Part shown: piece by piece, positions 1-6,612 of the stretch
How positions within the stretch are numbered: position 1 is the stretch's first letter
How the letters are laid out: the number at the start of each line of letters is the position of its first letter
From: Lentisphaeria bacterium
GTDB taxonomy: Bacteria; Verrucomicrobiota; Lentisphaeria; Victivallales; GWF2-50-93
Direction: 5' to 3'
Assembly: GCA_020056205.1 (NCBI GenBank)
Contig: JAGVIF010000055.1
Location: 1 to 8,581 of the forward strand
DNA: 8,581 bases
The notes under the pieces: generated by a model
What the model was told of the DNA's origin: nothing
The model's input: only the letters and a program-made list of their open reading frames with translations
Databases searched by the model: none
Position numbers and translations under genes: made by a program

Positions 1-120
1 ATATTCCTGCAATTTTCGAATTTCGCATTCGACTCGTTCAATTTTATTTTTTCTGTTCGAGATTGGAATAGAGGCTGTCTCTATTGAACGCATCGAGGTG
101 GAGCAGAGCCTGCCCAGCAT
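1..120 (-). CDS. possible 5' part of an unidentified ORF, running off the left edge
   Basis: After the asnB stop, the minus strand has an open frame beginning at ATG 118-120, or at a second ATG at 91-93, and staying open to position 1. The 3' part reads as a charged, helix-like peptide (NKIERVECEIRKLQEY), which could begin a real protein downstream of asnB on the same strand. Neither ATG has a clear Shine-Dalgarno sequence, and only 40 codons are visible. No family can be recognised. It may be chance, since 120 bases free of stops is weak evidence. Confidence 0.25.
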   Translation of the reverse strand, partial: MLGRLCSTSMRSIETASIPISNRKNKIERVECEIRKLQEY

Positions 121-160
121 GATGATCACAGCCTAACCCATTTCTCGCGTGAAAACCGGT

Positions 161-2095
161 TTAAGTATTGCAATTCGATGATTTGCACCACATCGAGAAT
201 GCGGCGATCTGCCAAAGTCTGCCGTGGTGATCGGCGCGTCCTGCGAGATGATCATCCCAGATTTTCCGCGCGGCATCCGGTTTGAGATATTGTTCCCAGC
301 TCCGGCTGTCGTCGAAAATCAGCGAGCACATCCAATCTTTCAATTCGCCCCTGATCCATTCTGCAAGCGGCATGGAGAAGCCTTTTTTAGGGAGCGAGGC
401 GAGCCCTGCGGGGAGTTGTTCGCGGGCCAGTTGCCTCAGTATGTATTTGGACTGTCCGTTTCTCAGCTTCGTCTTCGCCGATATGCTGTTTGCGAAATTC
501 GCAAGTCTGTGATCCAGGAAAGGCGACCGGCATTCTAAGGAAACTGACATCGAGGCTATGTCAAGTTTAGCGAGTATGTCATAACAGAGGTAAAGCCTCT
601 GATCAACTTCCATCCACCGGTCAACAGGGTCATCCGAGCTTGCCTCATTAAAATATTTTGTAAACAGATTTAGCTCCGACTGAGAAGCCTCGCGGATTTT
701 TTCTTTGAAATTACTCTGAAATATGGAGTCCCTCCGGCTGCGATGAAAAAGCGAAGCGGTATTTTCACCTTTTTCAGGAAGGGAAAATGCGGAGAGGAGC
801 GCTTCTGAGAAGCCAGTCCGGCCCGGAGATGGGGAGATTGGGATATGCCTGAGAATTCCTGCCAAAAACTTTTTGAATGGATAGGGAATTCCGCCCAAGA
901 GCTGATACAGTGGAAGGTTCAGGTAGCTCCCATAACCTCCGAAAAGCTCGTCGCCGCCATCGCCCGTAAGCGCAACTTTCACATATTTTCTCGTTTCCCT
1001 ACTCACATAGTATGTCAGAACGGAGGAATGATCCGCAAAGGGCTGTCCGTAATGACGCGCGAGTTTTTCACTAACTCCGACGAAATCCGGCTCAACTTTT
1101 ATTTCTCTGTGAAAGGTCTTTAGATGCGAGGCGGTGAGCTTAGCCGCTTCAGACTCGTCCTGCCAACTGTTTTTATCGGTCGAAATAGTGAATGTGCTGA
1201 CAGGTCTGTCGAGTTGACGCGACATTGACGCTGTTATAAGTCCGGAATCAATTCCCCCCGAGAGAAATGCTCCTAATGGGACATCGGAACGGAGTCTGAG
1301 ACGAACGGATTCGTCAATTAGTTCCTCTATCTTCTTGAAATCGGGGTTCCTTACTTCACCGTTCACGGATGGCTTCCAATAGCATCTGTGTTCGCTGTTC
1401 CCGTTTTTTTTCAGCAATGTCTGCCCGGGTCCAAGTGAAAAGACATTCTTGTATGCCGTGTTGGGACCGGGGATGAACCCATAGCGGAAATATTGAGCTA
1501 TCGCAAGCTCATTGACATCGTTGGCGTCAAACTCATCGAGATGGAAAAAAGCCTGAAGTTCGGAAGCGAAAAAAAAGCGTCCGTCTTTCTCAAAATAATA
1601 AAGAGGTTTTTCTCCGAACCTGTCCCGCGCAAGAAAAAGACTATTTTTTTTCGAGTCGTAGACAGCGAACGCGAACATCCCGACAAGATGTTCGGACATC
1701 GCCGCGCCGTATTCCTCCCATAGGTGAACTAGAACTTCAGTATCTCCTTTTTCCCTGAGAGTATGCCCCTTCGCCGCAAGCATTTTTCCAAGTTCGCCGT
1801 AATTGTATATTTCACCGTTGAAAATGACCCAGACGGATTTGTCCTCGTTGGCGAGAGGCTGTTTTGTCCCGGAAATATCTATGATGCTCAATCTGCGATG
1901 TCCGAAAAACAGGCTGTGCGCTCCGGAAGGTGTCTTATGAAGCTCATGAAAAATAGGAAAAGTATTAGATACTGGATCAAGCGCGATATATCCAAAATCA
2001 TCCGGGCCCCTGTGAACAAGAGAGTCAGTCATTTTGACAATCTGTCCCCCCATATCCGCAGGATGATCACAAAATATTCCGGTTATTCCACACAT
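161..2095 (-). CDS. asnB: asparagine synthase (glutamine-hydrolysing), full length
   Basis: This 644-residue protein has the two-domain class II amidotransferase plan. The N-terminal glutaminase begins with the catalytic Cys at residue 2 (MCGITGIF) and carries HRRLSIID (66-73), NGEIYNY (93-99) and GDTE (117-120), which position the glutamine. The C-terminal synthetase domain has the ATP pyrophosphatase loop SGGIDSG (279-285), then GDGGDELFGGYG and LECRSPFLDHRL. It amidates aspartate, or a related carboxyl group, with glutamine-derived ammonia via an adenylate. Length and both active sites look intact. An ATG start with an AGGAG/GAGGA stretch upstream supports position 2095. AsnB paralogues of about 630 residues are frequent in surface-polysaccharide loci, where the substrate can be a sugar acid. 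The glycosyltransferase nearby fits that, but free-asparagine synthesis cannot be excluded. Identification as an AsnB-family enzyme is firm; the substrate is not. Confidence 0.95.
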   Translation of the reverse strand: MCGITGIFCDHPADMGGQIVKMTDSLVHRGPDDFGYIALDPVSNTFPIFHELHKTPSGAHSLFFGHRRLSIIDISGTKQPLANEDKSVWVIFNGEIYNYGELGKMLAAKGHTLREKGDTEVLVHLWEEYGAAMSEHLVGMFAFAVYDSKKNSLFLARDRFGEKPLYYFEKDGRFFFASELQAFFHLDEFDANDVNELAIAQYFRYGFIPGPNTAYKNVFSLGPGQTLLKKNGNSEHRCYWKPSVNGEVRNPDFKKIEELIDESVRLRLRSDVPLGAFLSGGIDSGLITASMSRQLDRPVSTFTISTDKNSWQDESEAAKLTASHLKTFHREIKVEPDFVGVSEKLARHYGQPFADHSSVLTYYVSRETRKYVKVALTGDGGDELFGGYGSYLNLPLYQLLGGIPYPFKKFLAGILRHIPISPSPGRTGFSEALLSAFSLPEKGENTASLFHRSRRDSIFQSNFKEKIREASQSELNLFTKYFNEASSDDPVDRWMEVDQRLYLCYDILAKLDIASMSVSLECRSPFLDHRLANFANSISAKTKLRNGQSKYILRQLAREQLPAGLASLPKKGFSMPLAEWIRGELKDWMCSLIFDDSRSWEQYLKPDAARKIWDDHLAGRADHHGRLWQIAAFSMWCKSSNCNT

Positions 2096-2229
2096 ATTTT
2101 CGTATCCTCTCCTTTGAAACTGCCGTTGGAGTTCACAGCCCCGAGGCCCCGCAGCTCGGGATCTTCGACTTTAGCGTGTCTCTTTCTTGGCAGTTTCTTG
2201 TTGATAAAACCGCGAAATTCGTAGCTCAT
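2083..2229 (-). CDS. candidate 48-residue small basic protein overlapping the asnB start
   Basis: An ATG at 2227-2229 opens a 48-codon frame ending in TAA at 2083-2085, which is 13 nt inside asnB in another frame. The peptide begins MSYEFRGFINKKLPRKRHAK, with a strongly basic N-terminal half and an acidic, glycine-rich second half (VEDPELRGLGAVNSNGSFKG). No family is recognised. An AAAGGAG lies upstream, but only 2 nt from the ATG, which is too close to be ideal. The overlap would allow translational coupling to asnB. The alternative is that this is a duplicated leader, because the same 19-bp block precedes both starts. The frame is open upstream for about 28 codons, without an ATG before 2229, back to a TAG. 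Confidence 0.35.
   Translation of the reverse strand: MSYEFRGFINKKLPRKRHAKVEDPELRGLGAVNSNGSFKGEDTKICVE
2105..2115 (-). promoter_or_regulatory. ribosome binding site of asnB
   Basis: The minus strand reads AAAGGAGAGGA here. The inner GAGGA (2105-2109) lies 9 nt before the ATG and the outer AGGAG (2109-2113) lies 13 nt before it. This fixes the asnB start. The outer AGGAG belongs to a 19-bp sequence repeated exactly at 2232-2250. Confidence 0.6.
2109..2127 (-). repeat. 19-bp direct repeat, copy A (asnB leader)
   Basis: AACGGCAGTTTCAAAGGAG on the minus strand is identical to 2232-2250. The two copies are 123 bp (41 codons) apart, so they are in the same frame. In the small ORF, copy A encodes NGSFKG. 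Confidence 0.85.
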
Positions 2230-2231
2230 CG

Positions 2232-2250
2232 CTCCTTTGAAACTGCCGTT
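2232..2250 (-). repeat. 19-bp direct repeat, copy B (upstream of the small ORF)
   Basis: This exact copy of 2109-2127 ends in AAAGGAG two bases before the ATG of the small ORF. Read in that frame it would again encode NGSFKG. It marks a short duplication or a shared leader module. Confidence 0.85.
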
Positions 2251-2262
2251 TTTTTCGGGGTC

Positions 2263-2376
2263 GAATGGCGCTAAGTTAAGGATTTCGAAAAAAGTAACTC
2301 GGATCTATCTGACCCGATAGTCGCGGGTCAAATAGACCCGCGCTACTTCGAATTGCACCTTAACTTAGCGACATTC
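2263..2376. mobile_element. 114-bp MITE-like inverted-repeat element with a 5-bp target duplication
   Basis: The left end (2263-2281) is GAATGGCGCTAAGTTAAGG. The right end (2358-2376) is its reverse complement with one mismatch in 19. GGGTC directly borders both ends (2258-2262 and 2377-2381). Removing the element and one GGGTC joins the flanks into a regular TCGGGG TCGGGG TCGGTA run, the expected pre-insertion site. Inside are two hairpins: CTATC/GATAG (2305-2309 with 2316-2320) and CGCGGGTC/GACCCGCG (2322-2329 with 2335-2342, loop AAATA). No coding capacity is seen, so it would move only with a transposase encoded elsewhere. Confidence 0.65.
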
Positions 2377-2394
2377 GGGTCGGGGTCGGTATCA
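2377..2394. repeat. short TCGGNN hexamer array
   Basis: The array reads TCGGGG TCGGTA TC after the inverted-repeat element and appears to continue on its left side (2255-2262). It is the same sequence type as 6537-6574, with which it shares 14 exact bases. Confidence 0.5.
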
Positions 2395-2415
2395 CTTTGT
2401 TTGTAGTAGGCAAAT

Positions 2416-2697
2416 TTATACGCCGTTCTTTCGGTGAATATTTACGTCGAGAAGCGCCTTGACAAAGGCCAGAACTTGAGATGCTGTGGAATGAGCGGCT
2501 TCTATATCTTCCTGACTTGGCTCCAATAATTCGCTAGGATAGCGGAACAAGGCCTTCAACGCCTTCTCGATCGCCTGTTGGCAATGGTAGACACCGGTAT
2601 CCAAGTGTCGCTCTGAACCAAAAAGCCACGCTCTTTCGGCATTAAACGCCCTGACCAAGCGCAAAGTCATTTCGCTTATGATGTCTTTTGAAACCAC
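2416..2697 (-). CDS. MNT/HEPN chimeric relic (HEPN-domain fragment)
   Basis: This 93-residue protein starts at GTG 2697, preceded by a purine-rich GGGGCGG. Residues 1-28 (VSKDIISEMTLRLV...AWLFGS) match the start of a minimal nucleotidyltransferase up to its GS motif. Residues 31-50 (HLDTGVYHCQQAIEKALKAL) match the central helix of a HEPN (PF05168-type) domain. Residues 51-80 (FRYPSELLEPSQED...VLAFVK) match the HEPN C-terminus. Missing are the rest of the nucleotidyltransferase (the catalytic DxD region) and the HEPN segment normally between the QQAxEKALKA helix and FRYP. MNT and HEPN are usually adjacent antitoxin and toxin genes, so two in-frame deletions seem to have spliced them. Residues 85-90 come from a dispersed repeat. 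No HEPN RNase R-x4-6-H motif is visible. It is probably inactive, or acts only as a dimerisation fragment. Confidence 0.7.
   Translation of the reverse strand: MVSKDIISEMTLRLVRAFNAERAWLFGSERHLDTGVYHCQQAIEKALKALFRYPSELLEPSQEDIEAAHSTASQVLAFVKALLDVNIHRKNGV
2425..2445 (-). repeat. half copy of the GTAAATATTCACCGAA element
   Basis: On the minus strand this stretch begins GTAAATATTCACCGAAAG, identical over 18 bases to the left end of the element at 8383, and matches it at 20 of 21 positions. Only one end is present, with no palindromic core or second end nearby. It encodes VNIHRK at the C-terminus of the HEPN relic. Confidence 0.75.
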
Positions 2698-2784
2698 AAG
2701 TCCGCCCCTTTAGTTTCGGAGTTCAAATTGGTGCTACCTTAACGTAAGATTCCCTTTCTGTTTTACAAGAGGATGTCATAGTTT

Positions 2785-3894
2785 TCAACATGAAAAATCC
2801 AAGAAACTTTTTTTCTGATAATATATCTTTCGGATTCTTTCGCATGTCCTGCCTACGTCGAACTGATCGGATTTTTTCAGAGCCGCTTCGGCGATTTTTT
2901 TTCCGAGTTCGGGATTCTGTCTGAGCATCATTATCGCATCTGCGATCTCACCCGGGCTTGCGGGATTGACAAGAATGGCGTCGTTCATATGCGATGCCGT
3001 TTCTTTGATGCCGTCAACGGCGGTGGCTATCACCGGGAGTCCGGCGGCAAACGCCTCGATCACGCATATTCCAAAAGGCTCGACAACGGAAGGAAGAAGA
3101 AACGCGTCGGCAATATTCATAAGTTCCGGGACATCAGTTCTCGCCCCAAGCAGGATAATCTTATCGCCAATATTTTTTTCAGCAATCATCTTCTTTATTC
3201 TGTCATGCTCAGGACCGTGCCCCGCCACCAGAAAACGGAAGGAAGCTTTGTCAAGCAAAGCAGCCGCCTCCACAAGATATTCGTATCCCTTCTGCCATTT
3301 GAAATTAGCAACGGTAAGAACGGTGAAAACATTTTCAGGAATGCCGAAATCGGATTTGCGGCATTTCGATTCCGCGACGCGTCTGCGAAATTCGCAAATG
3401 TCAATGCCGTTCGGAACAACGGAAATTGCTCCGCTGAACGAGGGGTATTCCCGCCTGAAGGCCTCAGCGGCGGCGCCGGAAACGGCGGAAACAGCGGTGG
3501 CTTTCGATAATACAAAGCGTTTCAGAAAACCGAGCTGGTGTTTGTATTTCTCTCCTATCGAATGAATTTGAATGACCCTTCCCTTTACGCCCGCGAGAAA
3601 AGCCGCGGCAATGCCAAAGATATCCGAATAATGCAAATTCGTGTGGACAATGTCCAGACTCTCTTTCCTGAAAAATACAAGCAGGCGGACAAAGCTCCAA
3701 AGGAAGTTCTTTTTATTCATTTCCAGGCATAAGACATTTATTCCGTTTTTTTCGAGAATATCTGCGTAATATCCCTTGCCAAAAAGAGTTACAACTGAGA
3801 CGGTATCTCCTTCTTTTTTGAATTTAAGTATCATATCAGCGAGCGACGACCAACCCCCGATCATCAAATCGTCGCACACGTAAATAATCCTCAT
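2785..3894 (-). CDS. glycosyltransferase, GT-B fold, GT4-like
   Basis: The 369-residue protein has an N-terminal acceptor domain beginning MRIIYVCDDLMIGGW and a C-terminal nucleotide-sugar domain. Family landmarks are VPNGID (160-165), the conserved GHGPE (225-229), and the E-x7-E signature E272-PFGICVI-E280, followed by AFAAGLPVIAT. Such enzymes transfer a sugar from a nucleotide donor to a lipid-linked or glycan acceptor at the inner face of the cytoplasmic membrane. The usual GG-A/T-E glycine loop is GGWSS here. The frame is open further upstream, but ATG 3894 gives the family-typical start; ATG 3909 is a close alternative. No strong Shine-Dalgarno sequence is seen for either. Together with asnB it suggests a surface-polysaccharide locus. 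Donor and acceptor cannot be read from sequence. Confidence 0.9.
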   Translation of the reverse strand: MRIIYVCDDLMIGGWSSLADMILKFKKEGDTVSVVTLFGKGYYADILEKNGINVLCLEMNKKNFLWSFVRLLVFFRKESLDIVHTNLHYSDIFGIAAAFLAGVKGRVIQIHSIGEKYKHQLGFLKRFVLSKATAVSAVSGAAAEAFRREYPSFSGAISVVPNGIDICEFRRRVAESKCRKSDFGIPENVFTVLTVANFKWQKGYEYLVEAAALLDKASFRFLVAGHGPEHDRIKKMIAEKNIGDKIILLGARTDVPELMNIADAFLLPSVVEPFGICVIEAFAAGLPVIATAVDGIKETASHMNDAILVNPASPGEIADAIMMLRQNPELGKKIAEAALKKSDQFDVGRTCERIRKIYYQKKSFLDFSC

Positions 3895-3984
3895 GCGCTT
3901 TTCTTGCATAGGCGTTAATCTACACTGAAATTGAAAAACCGCCATCTCAACGTAGAGTTCATTTTCCAACGCTTCGGACAAAAT
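3895..3984. promoter_or_regulatory. divergent intergenic region between glycosyltransferase and methyltransferase
   Basis: Ninety bases separate the two divergent starts, so promoters for both genes should lie here. For the plus strand, TTGAAA (3931-3936) and TAGAGT (3953-3958), 16 bp apart, form a weak -35/-10 pair 26 nt before the methyltransferase ATG. No convincing pair is seen on the minus strand. Confidence 0.25.
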
Positions 3985-4959
3985 ATGATTTCTCAAAACC
4001 CAAAACTTGCGTGTCCGATATGCCATGGAGAATTCTCCGGCGAAAAATTGCTATGCTTAACCTGTTCAAGAGAATTTCCTGTTGTCGGCGGAATTATTGA
4101 CCTGAGGCTGGCAATTTCAGATGAAGAGACGGGCTGGGATGCGGAAGTTTTCGATCAGCTTTACGCGGCCTGCAAATTTCCGGACAGCAAAGACGACTAC
4201 AAATCTCTCAATATTCCGTTTTTCGCCGAGGAATACAGGATGCGCGAAAGAGATTCTTTTATAATAAAGCGCTTACGGGAAAACTCCCCTCAATTTCTCC
4301 TTGATGTGGGGTGTGGGGATGGACAGTTCGTAGGCAAGATATCTGAATATATTCCAAACACAACATTTCGCGGCGTTGATGTGTCAATGTTCAGGCTCAG
4401 GCGGCTGAATGAGAATATCCGCCTCCAATTGCCCGATCTCAAAGTATTTGCCTCCAACGCCGAATATCTTCCTTTTACGAACGAGAATTTCGACATAGTC
4501 CTTATGCGGGAGGCGCTTGAACATTGTTTTTTGCCGGAAAAGGCGTTGAATGAGGCGTACAGGGTCTTAAAACCCGGCGGACATTTAATCATCACAACTC
4601 CTTCCAGAACAATGTTCATCTTCTGGAAAACCGCCGCGTTTTTTCCGGCGATTCTAAAAAGATTCGTCATGGGCGAGAAAATGATCAAAGCAACTCAAAA
4701 TGCTTTTGACCGTCCTCTTTCATCGTCCCGGATAAAGACCTGCGCCACAAAATCCGGGTTCACTATTCAAAGTTGGGAAAAAGCCATCCTCTTGCCGCAC
4801 GAATCGTATCTTCAGTTCATTCCGCAATTTCTGCTTCGGGCCATGATACGGCTGTCAGGACTCTGCCGGAACAATCGAATCCTCAACTTTATGAGACTCC
4901 ACCACATCATAATACTTACAAAATTTCCATCCGAAACAAAAGATTTCAGCAGTTCTTAA
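3985..4959 (+). CDS. class I SAM-dependent methyltransferase with N-terminal zinc ribbon (Trm112-like)
   Basis: The 324-residue protein opens with a CPIC...CLTC zinc ribbon (C10, C13, C24, C27) followed by FPVVGGIIDL, the typical Trm112-like module fused to bacterial methyltransferases. The Rossmann-fold domain has motif I LLDVGCGDG (105-113), the acidic strand FRGVDVS (128-134), the motif IV region NENFDIVLMREALEH (166-180), and AYRVLKPGGHLIITTPS (191-207). The last 110 residues are hydrophobic and basic and may form a membrane-facing or substrate cap region. ATG 3985 is preferred; an in-frame TTG at 3931 would add 18 unconserved-looking residues. The substrate is unknown. Context (divergent glycosyltransferase, asnB nearby) suggests a lipid or glycan intermediate. 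Confidence 0.85.
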   Translation: MISQNPKLACPICHGEFSGEKLLCLTCSREFPVVGGIIDLRLAISDEETGWDAEVFDQLYAACKFPDSKDDYKSLNIPFFAEEYRMRERDSFIIKRLRENSPQFLLDVGCGDGQFVGKISEYIPNTTFRGVDVSMFRLRRLNENIRLQLPDLKVFASNAEYLPFTNENFDIVLMREALEHCFLPEKALNEAYRVLKPGGHLIITTPSRTMFIFWKTAAFFPAILKRFVMGEKMIKATQNAFDRPLSSSRIKTCATKSGFTIQSWEKAILLPHESYLQFIPQFLLRAMIRLSGLCRNNRILNFMRLHHIIILTKFPSETKDFSSS

Positions 4960-5011
4960 TTGGGTATGCCTCCGGCTTTGTGGCTTGTCTGAATTTCATA
5001 ATCTCCTTCAT

Positions 5012-5042
5012 CTGCCTGTGCGTGTCCGCACGCAGACAGGTC
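5012..5042. repeat. solo 30-bp palindromic unit between convergent stop codons
   Basis: Thirty-one bases are identical to 7037-7067, the core of the MITE-like element, but without its GTAAAT ends. The hairpin pairs TGCGTG with CACGCA around a TCCG loop, then CCTG with CAGG across a 2-nt bulge. It lies 52 nt after the methyltransferase stop and 29 nt from the sigma-factor stop, so transcripts from both sides would fold it. No U-run follows, so it is not a standard intrinsic terminator. Confidence 0.8.
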
Positions 5043-5071
5043 GGCATCGGTTTTGAGTTTTGCAATTGGCT

Positions 5072-6496
5072 CTAATACCCTTCGAGGAATTCTCTGCGGC
5101 CGGGGCATCTGAGTTTTTCAAAAGCCTTGGCTTCTATCTGCCTGACCCTTTCCGTGGTGATTCCGAAATGCTTTGAAATTTCCGCGAGCGTTCTCTCCGG
5201 CTCGGAAAAGAGCCCGAAATGCATTGATATTATCTGTTGTTCGCGCTCCGTGAGCGTATCAATAGCTTCTGAAATTTTTTCCTTGAGCATAGTGTATGCC
5301 GCCTTTTGAACGGGATTGTCCGCTCCTTCATCCGGAATCAAATCTTTTATCGTGGAGTCTCCGTCGCCTCCAATCGGCGATTCGAGGGAAACTGTCTGAG
5401 AAGCCATCCTCTGCAGTGCCCTTATTCTTTCTTTCGGCATATCCATTATAGCGGCCAGTTCCTCGTAGGCCGGCTCGCGGCCTTTTTCCTGTATGAACCT
5501 CTGCTCCCCGGCAAAAATTTTACTTATGGTCGCCAGCATGTGAACGGGAATTCTGATAGTTCTGGACTGTTCGGCCAGACCTCTCGATACAGAGTGTTTG
5601 ATCCACCACGTCGCGTATGTGCTGAATTTGTGTCCGAGGCGGCAATCAAATTTTTCAAGCGCCTTCATCAAGCCCATATTGCCGTCCTGTATCATGTCGG
5701 AAAGGGGCAAGCCCCTGTTCTGAAATCTTTTCGCAATGCTTATCACCAAACGCAAATTGCATTCAACAATCCTTTTGCGGATATTGTCGGCTTCTTCTCT
5801 TCCGCGAAGCGCGGCCTTCAGAATTTTCACAAATTCAGATTCATCCAGCAGCAACCTTTCCCTGATATGGTCTATTATTTTGCCCTTTTCGCGCTTTTTA
5901 TTCAACAATGAATTATATTCGAGCGCCGCCTCTATCCATTCCTCTATGAAAGAATTTTGCGGGCGAAACTTTTTCAGAGATCTAACGAGCGAGGCTCTCG
6001 TGTCTTTCGTCTTTGCGGATTTGCCGGAATAATCCCTCTTAAGCTTTTCATAAAGCGCCGCTATTTCAAGCTTCCATTTTGCGAAAACAGGCAAAAACGA
6101 ATCGGGACGGATTTGTTTTTCTTTCACAACATTTAGAATCATGAATTCGTCGCATATATTCTCGGAGTTGATCCCGTCCAAAATATTAAGATATTCGTTG
6201 GCTGTAAAACCGAAATTACATAAAGATTCCCATACCGCGTCTTTCGCCTCTCTGTATTTTCCGGTCAATTCAAGCTCTTCTTCAGGGGAAAGCAATTCCC
6301 TCTCCCCGAGTTCCTTCATGTAAGCGGAGAGAGAATCTATTTCATCCGCGGAATCAGGCGCGTTGAACGAAGACAAAGGGGGCTCTTCGGCATGTGATTT
6401 TTCGTCCATCTCCGCCGTTTCAAGGCCGTCGTTTTTTTTAAAAAAATCTTCTTTCTTTTTCATCAATAGAACTTTAATCTGATTCCGTAAAGGCAT
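5072..6496 (-). CDS. RNA polymerase sigma-70 family factor (group 1/2 type)
   Basis: The 474-residue protein has region 1.2 (about 55-90), a charged spacer like the sigma-70 non-conserved region (about 95-235), region 2 (about 240-315, LRLVISIAKRF to RTIRIPVHM), region 3 with the finger DSTIKDLIPDE (380-390), and region 4 ending VRQIEAKAFEKLR. It directs core polymerase to promoters. Melting residues equivalent to Y430, W433 and W434 of E. coli are kept (YATWW). Positions that read promoter bases differ: Q437 is His301, T440 is Ser304, E458 is Ala322, R584 is Thr448. Region 1.1 is short or absent. ATG 6496 has a GGAAG 7 nt upstream; ATG 6463 is an alternative. It could be the primary or a group 2 sigma; the substitutions favour an alternative role. 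Confidence 0.9.
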   Translation of the reverse strand: MPLRNQIKVLLMKKKEDFFKKNDGLETAEMDEKSHAEEPPLSSFNAPDSADEIDSLSAYMKELGERELLSPEEELELTGKYREAKDAVWESLCNFGFTANEYLNILDGINSENICDEFMILNVVKEKQIRPDSFLPVFAKWKLEIAALYEKLKRDYSGKSAKTKDTRASLVRSLKKFRPQNSFIEEWIEAALEYNSLLNKKREKGKIIDHIRERLLLDESEFVKILKAALRGREEADNIRKRIVECNLRLVISIAKRFQNRGLPLSDMIQDGNMGLMKALEKFDCRLGHKFSTYATWWIKHSVSRGLAEQSRTIRIPVHMLATISKIFAGEQRFIQEKGREPAYEELAAIMDMPKERIRALQRMASQTVSLESPIGGDGDSTIKDLIPDEGADNPVQKAAYTMLKEKISEAIDTLTEREQQIISMHFGLFSEPERTLAEISKHFGITTERVRQIEAKAFEKLRCPGRREFLEGY

Positions 6497-6536
6497 CCCC
6501 GAACTTCCGCACTGCTGTTATGTGTTTTTGTTTCGT

Positions 6537-6574
6537 TCGGTGTCGGGGTCGGTATCGCTATCGGCATCGGGATC
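6537..6574. repeat. degenerate hexamer tandem array (TCGGNN)
   Basis: Six hexamers run TCGGTG, TCGGGG, TCGGTA, TCGCTA, TCGGCA, TCGGGA and then TC. The second and third plus TC (14 bases) are identical to part of the array at 2381-2394. The array sits 40 bp before the sigma-factor start. Confidence 0.85.
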
Positions 6575-6612
6575 AATTTCAGATTGCCGATTTCAAAAAC
6601 CTTTTTTAACCA

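Noticed and set aside
51..160. In-frame continuation after the asnB TAA reading GFHARNGLGCDHHAGQALLH and on to a TAA near position 53
   Set aside because: It looks protein-like but follows a normal asnB C-terminus and has no start codon; no readthrough signal was recognised, so it was not called as a gene.
2966..3732. Several open frames on both strands within the glycosyltransferase gene
   Set aside because: They are antisense or out-of-frame shadows of a clearly conserved coding region and carry no motifs of their own.
3895..4026. Longer glycosyltransferase N-terminus (44 more residues)
   Set aside because: It would overlap the divergent methyltransferase start and lacks family character; the GT-B fold begins at MRIIYV.
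5012..5042. Rho-independent terminator
   Set aside because: The hairpin is GC-rich and well placed, but no run of T follows on either strand.
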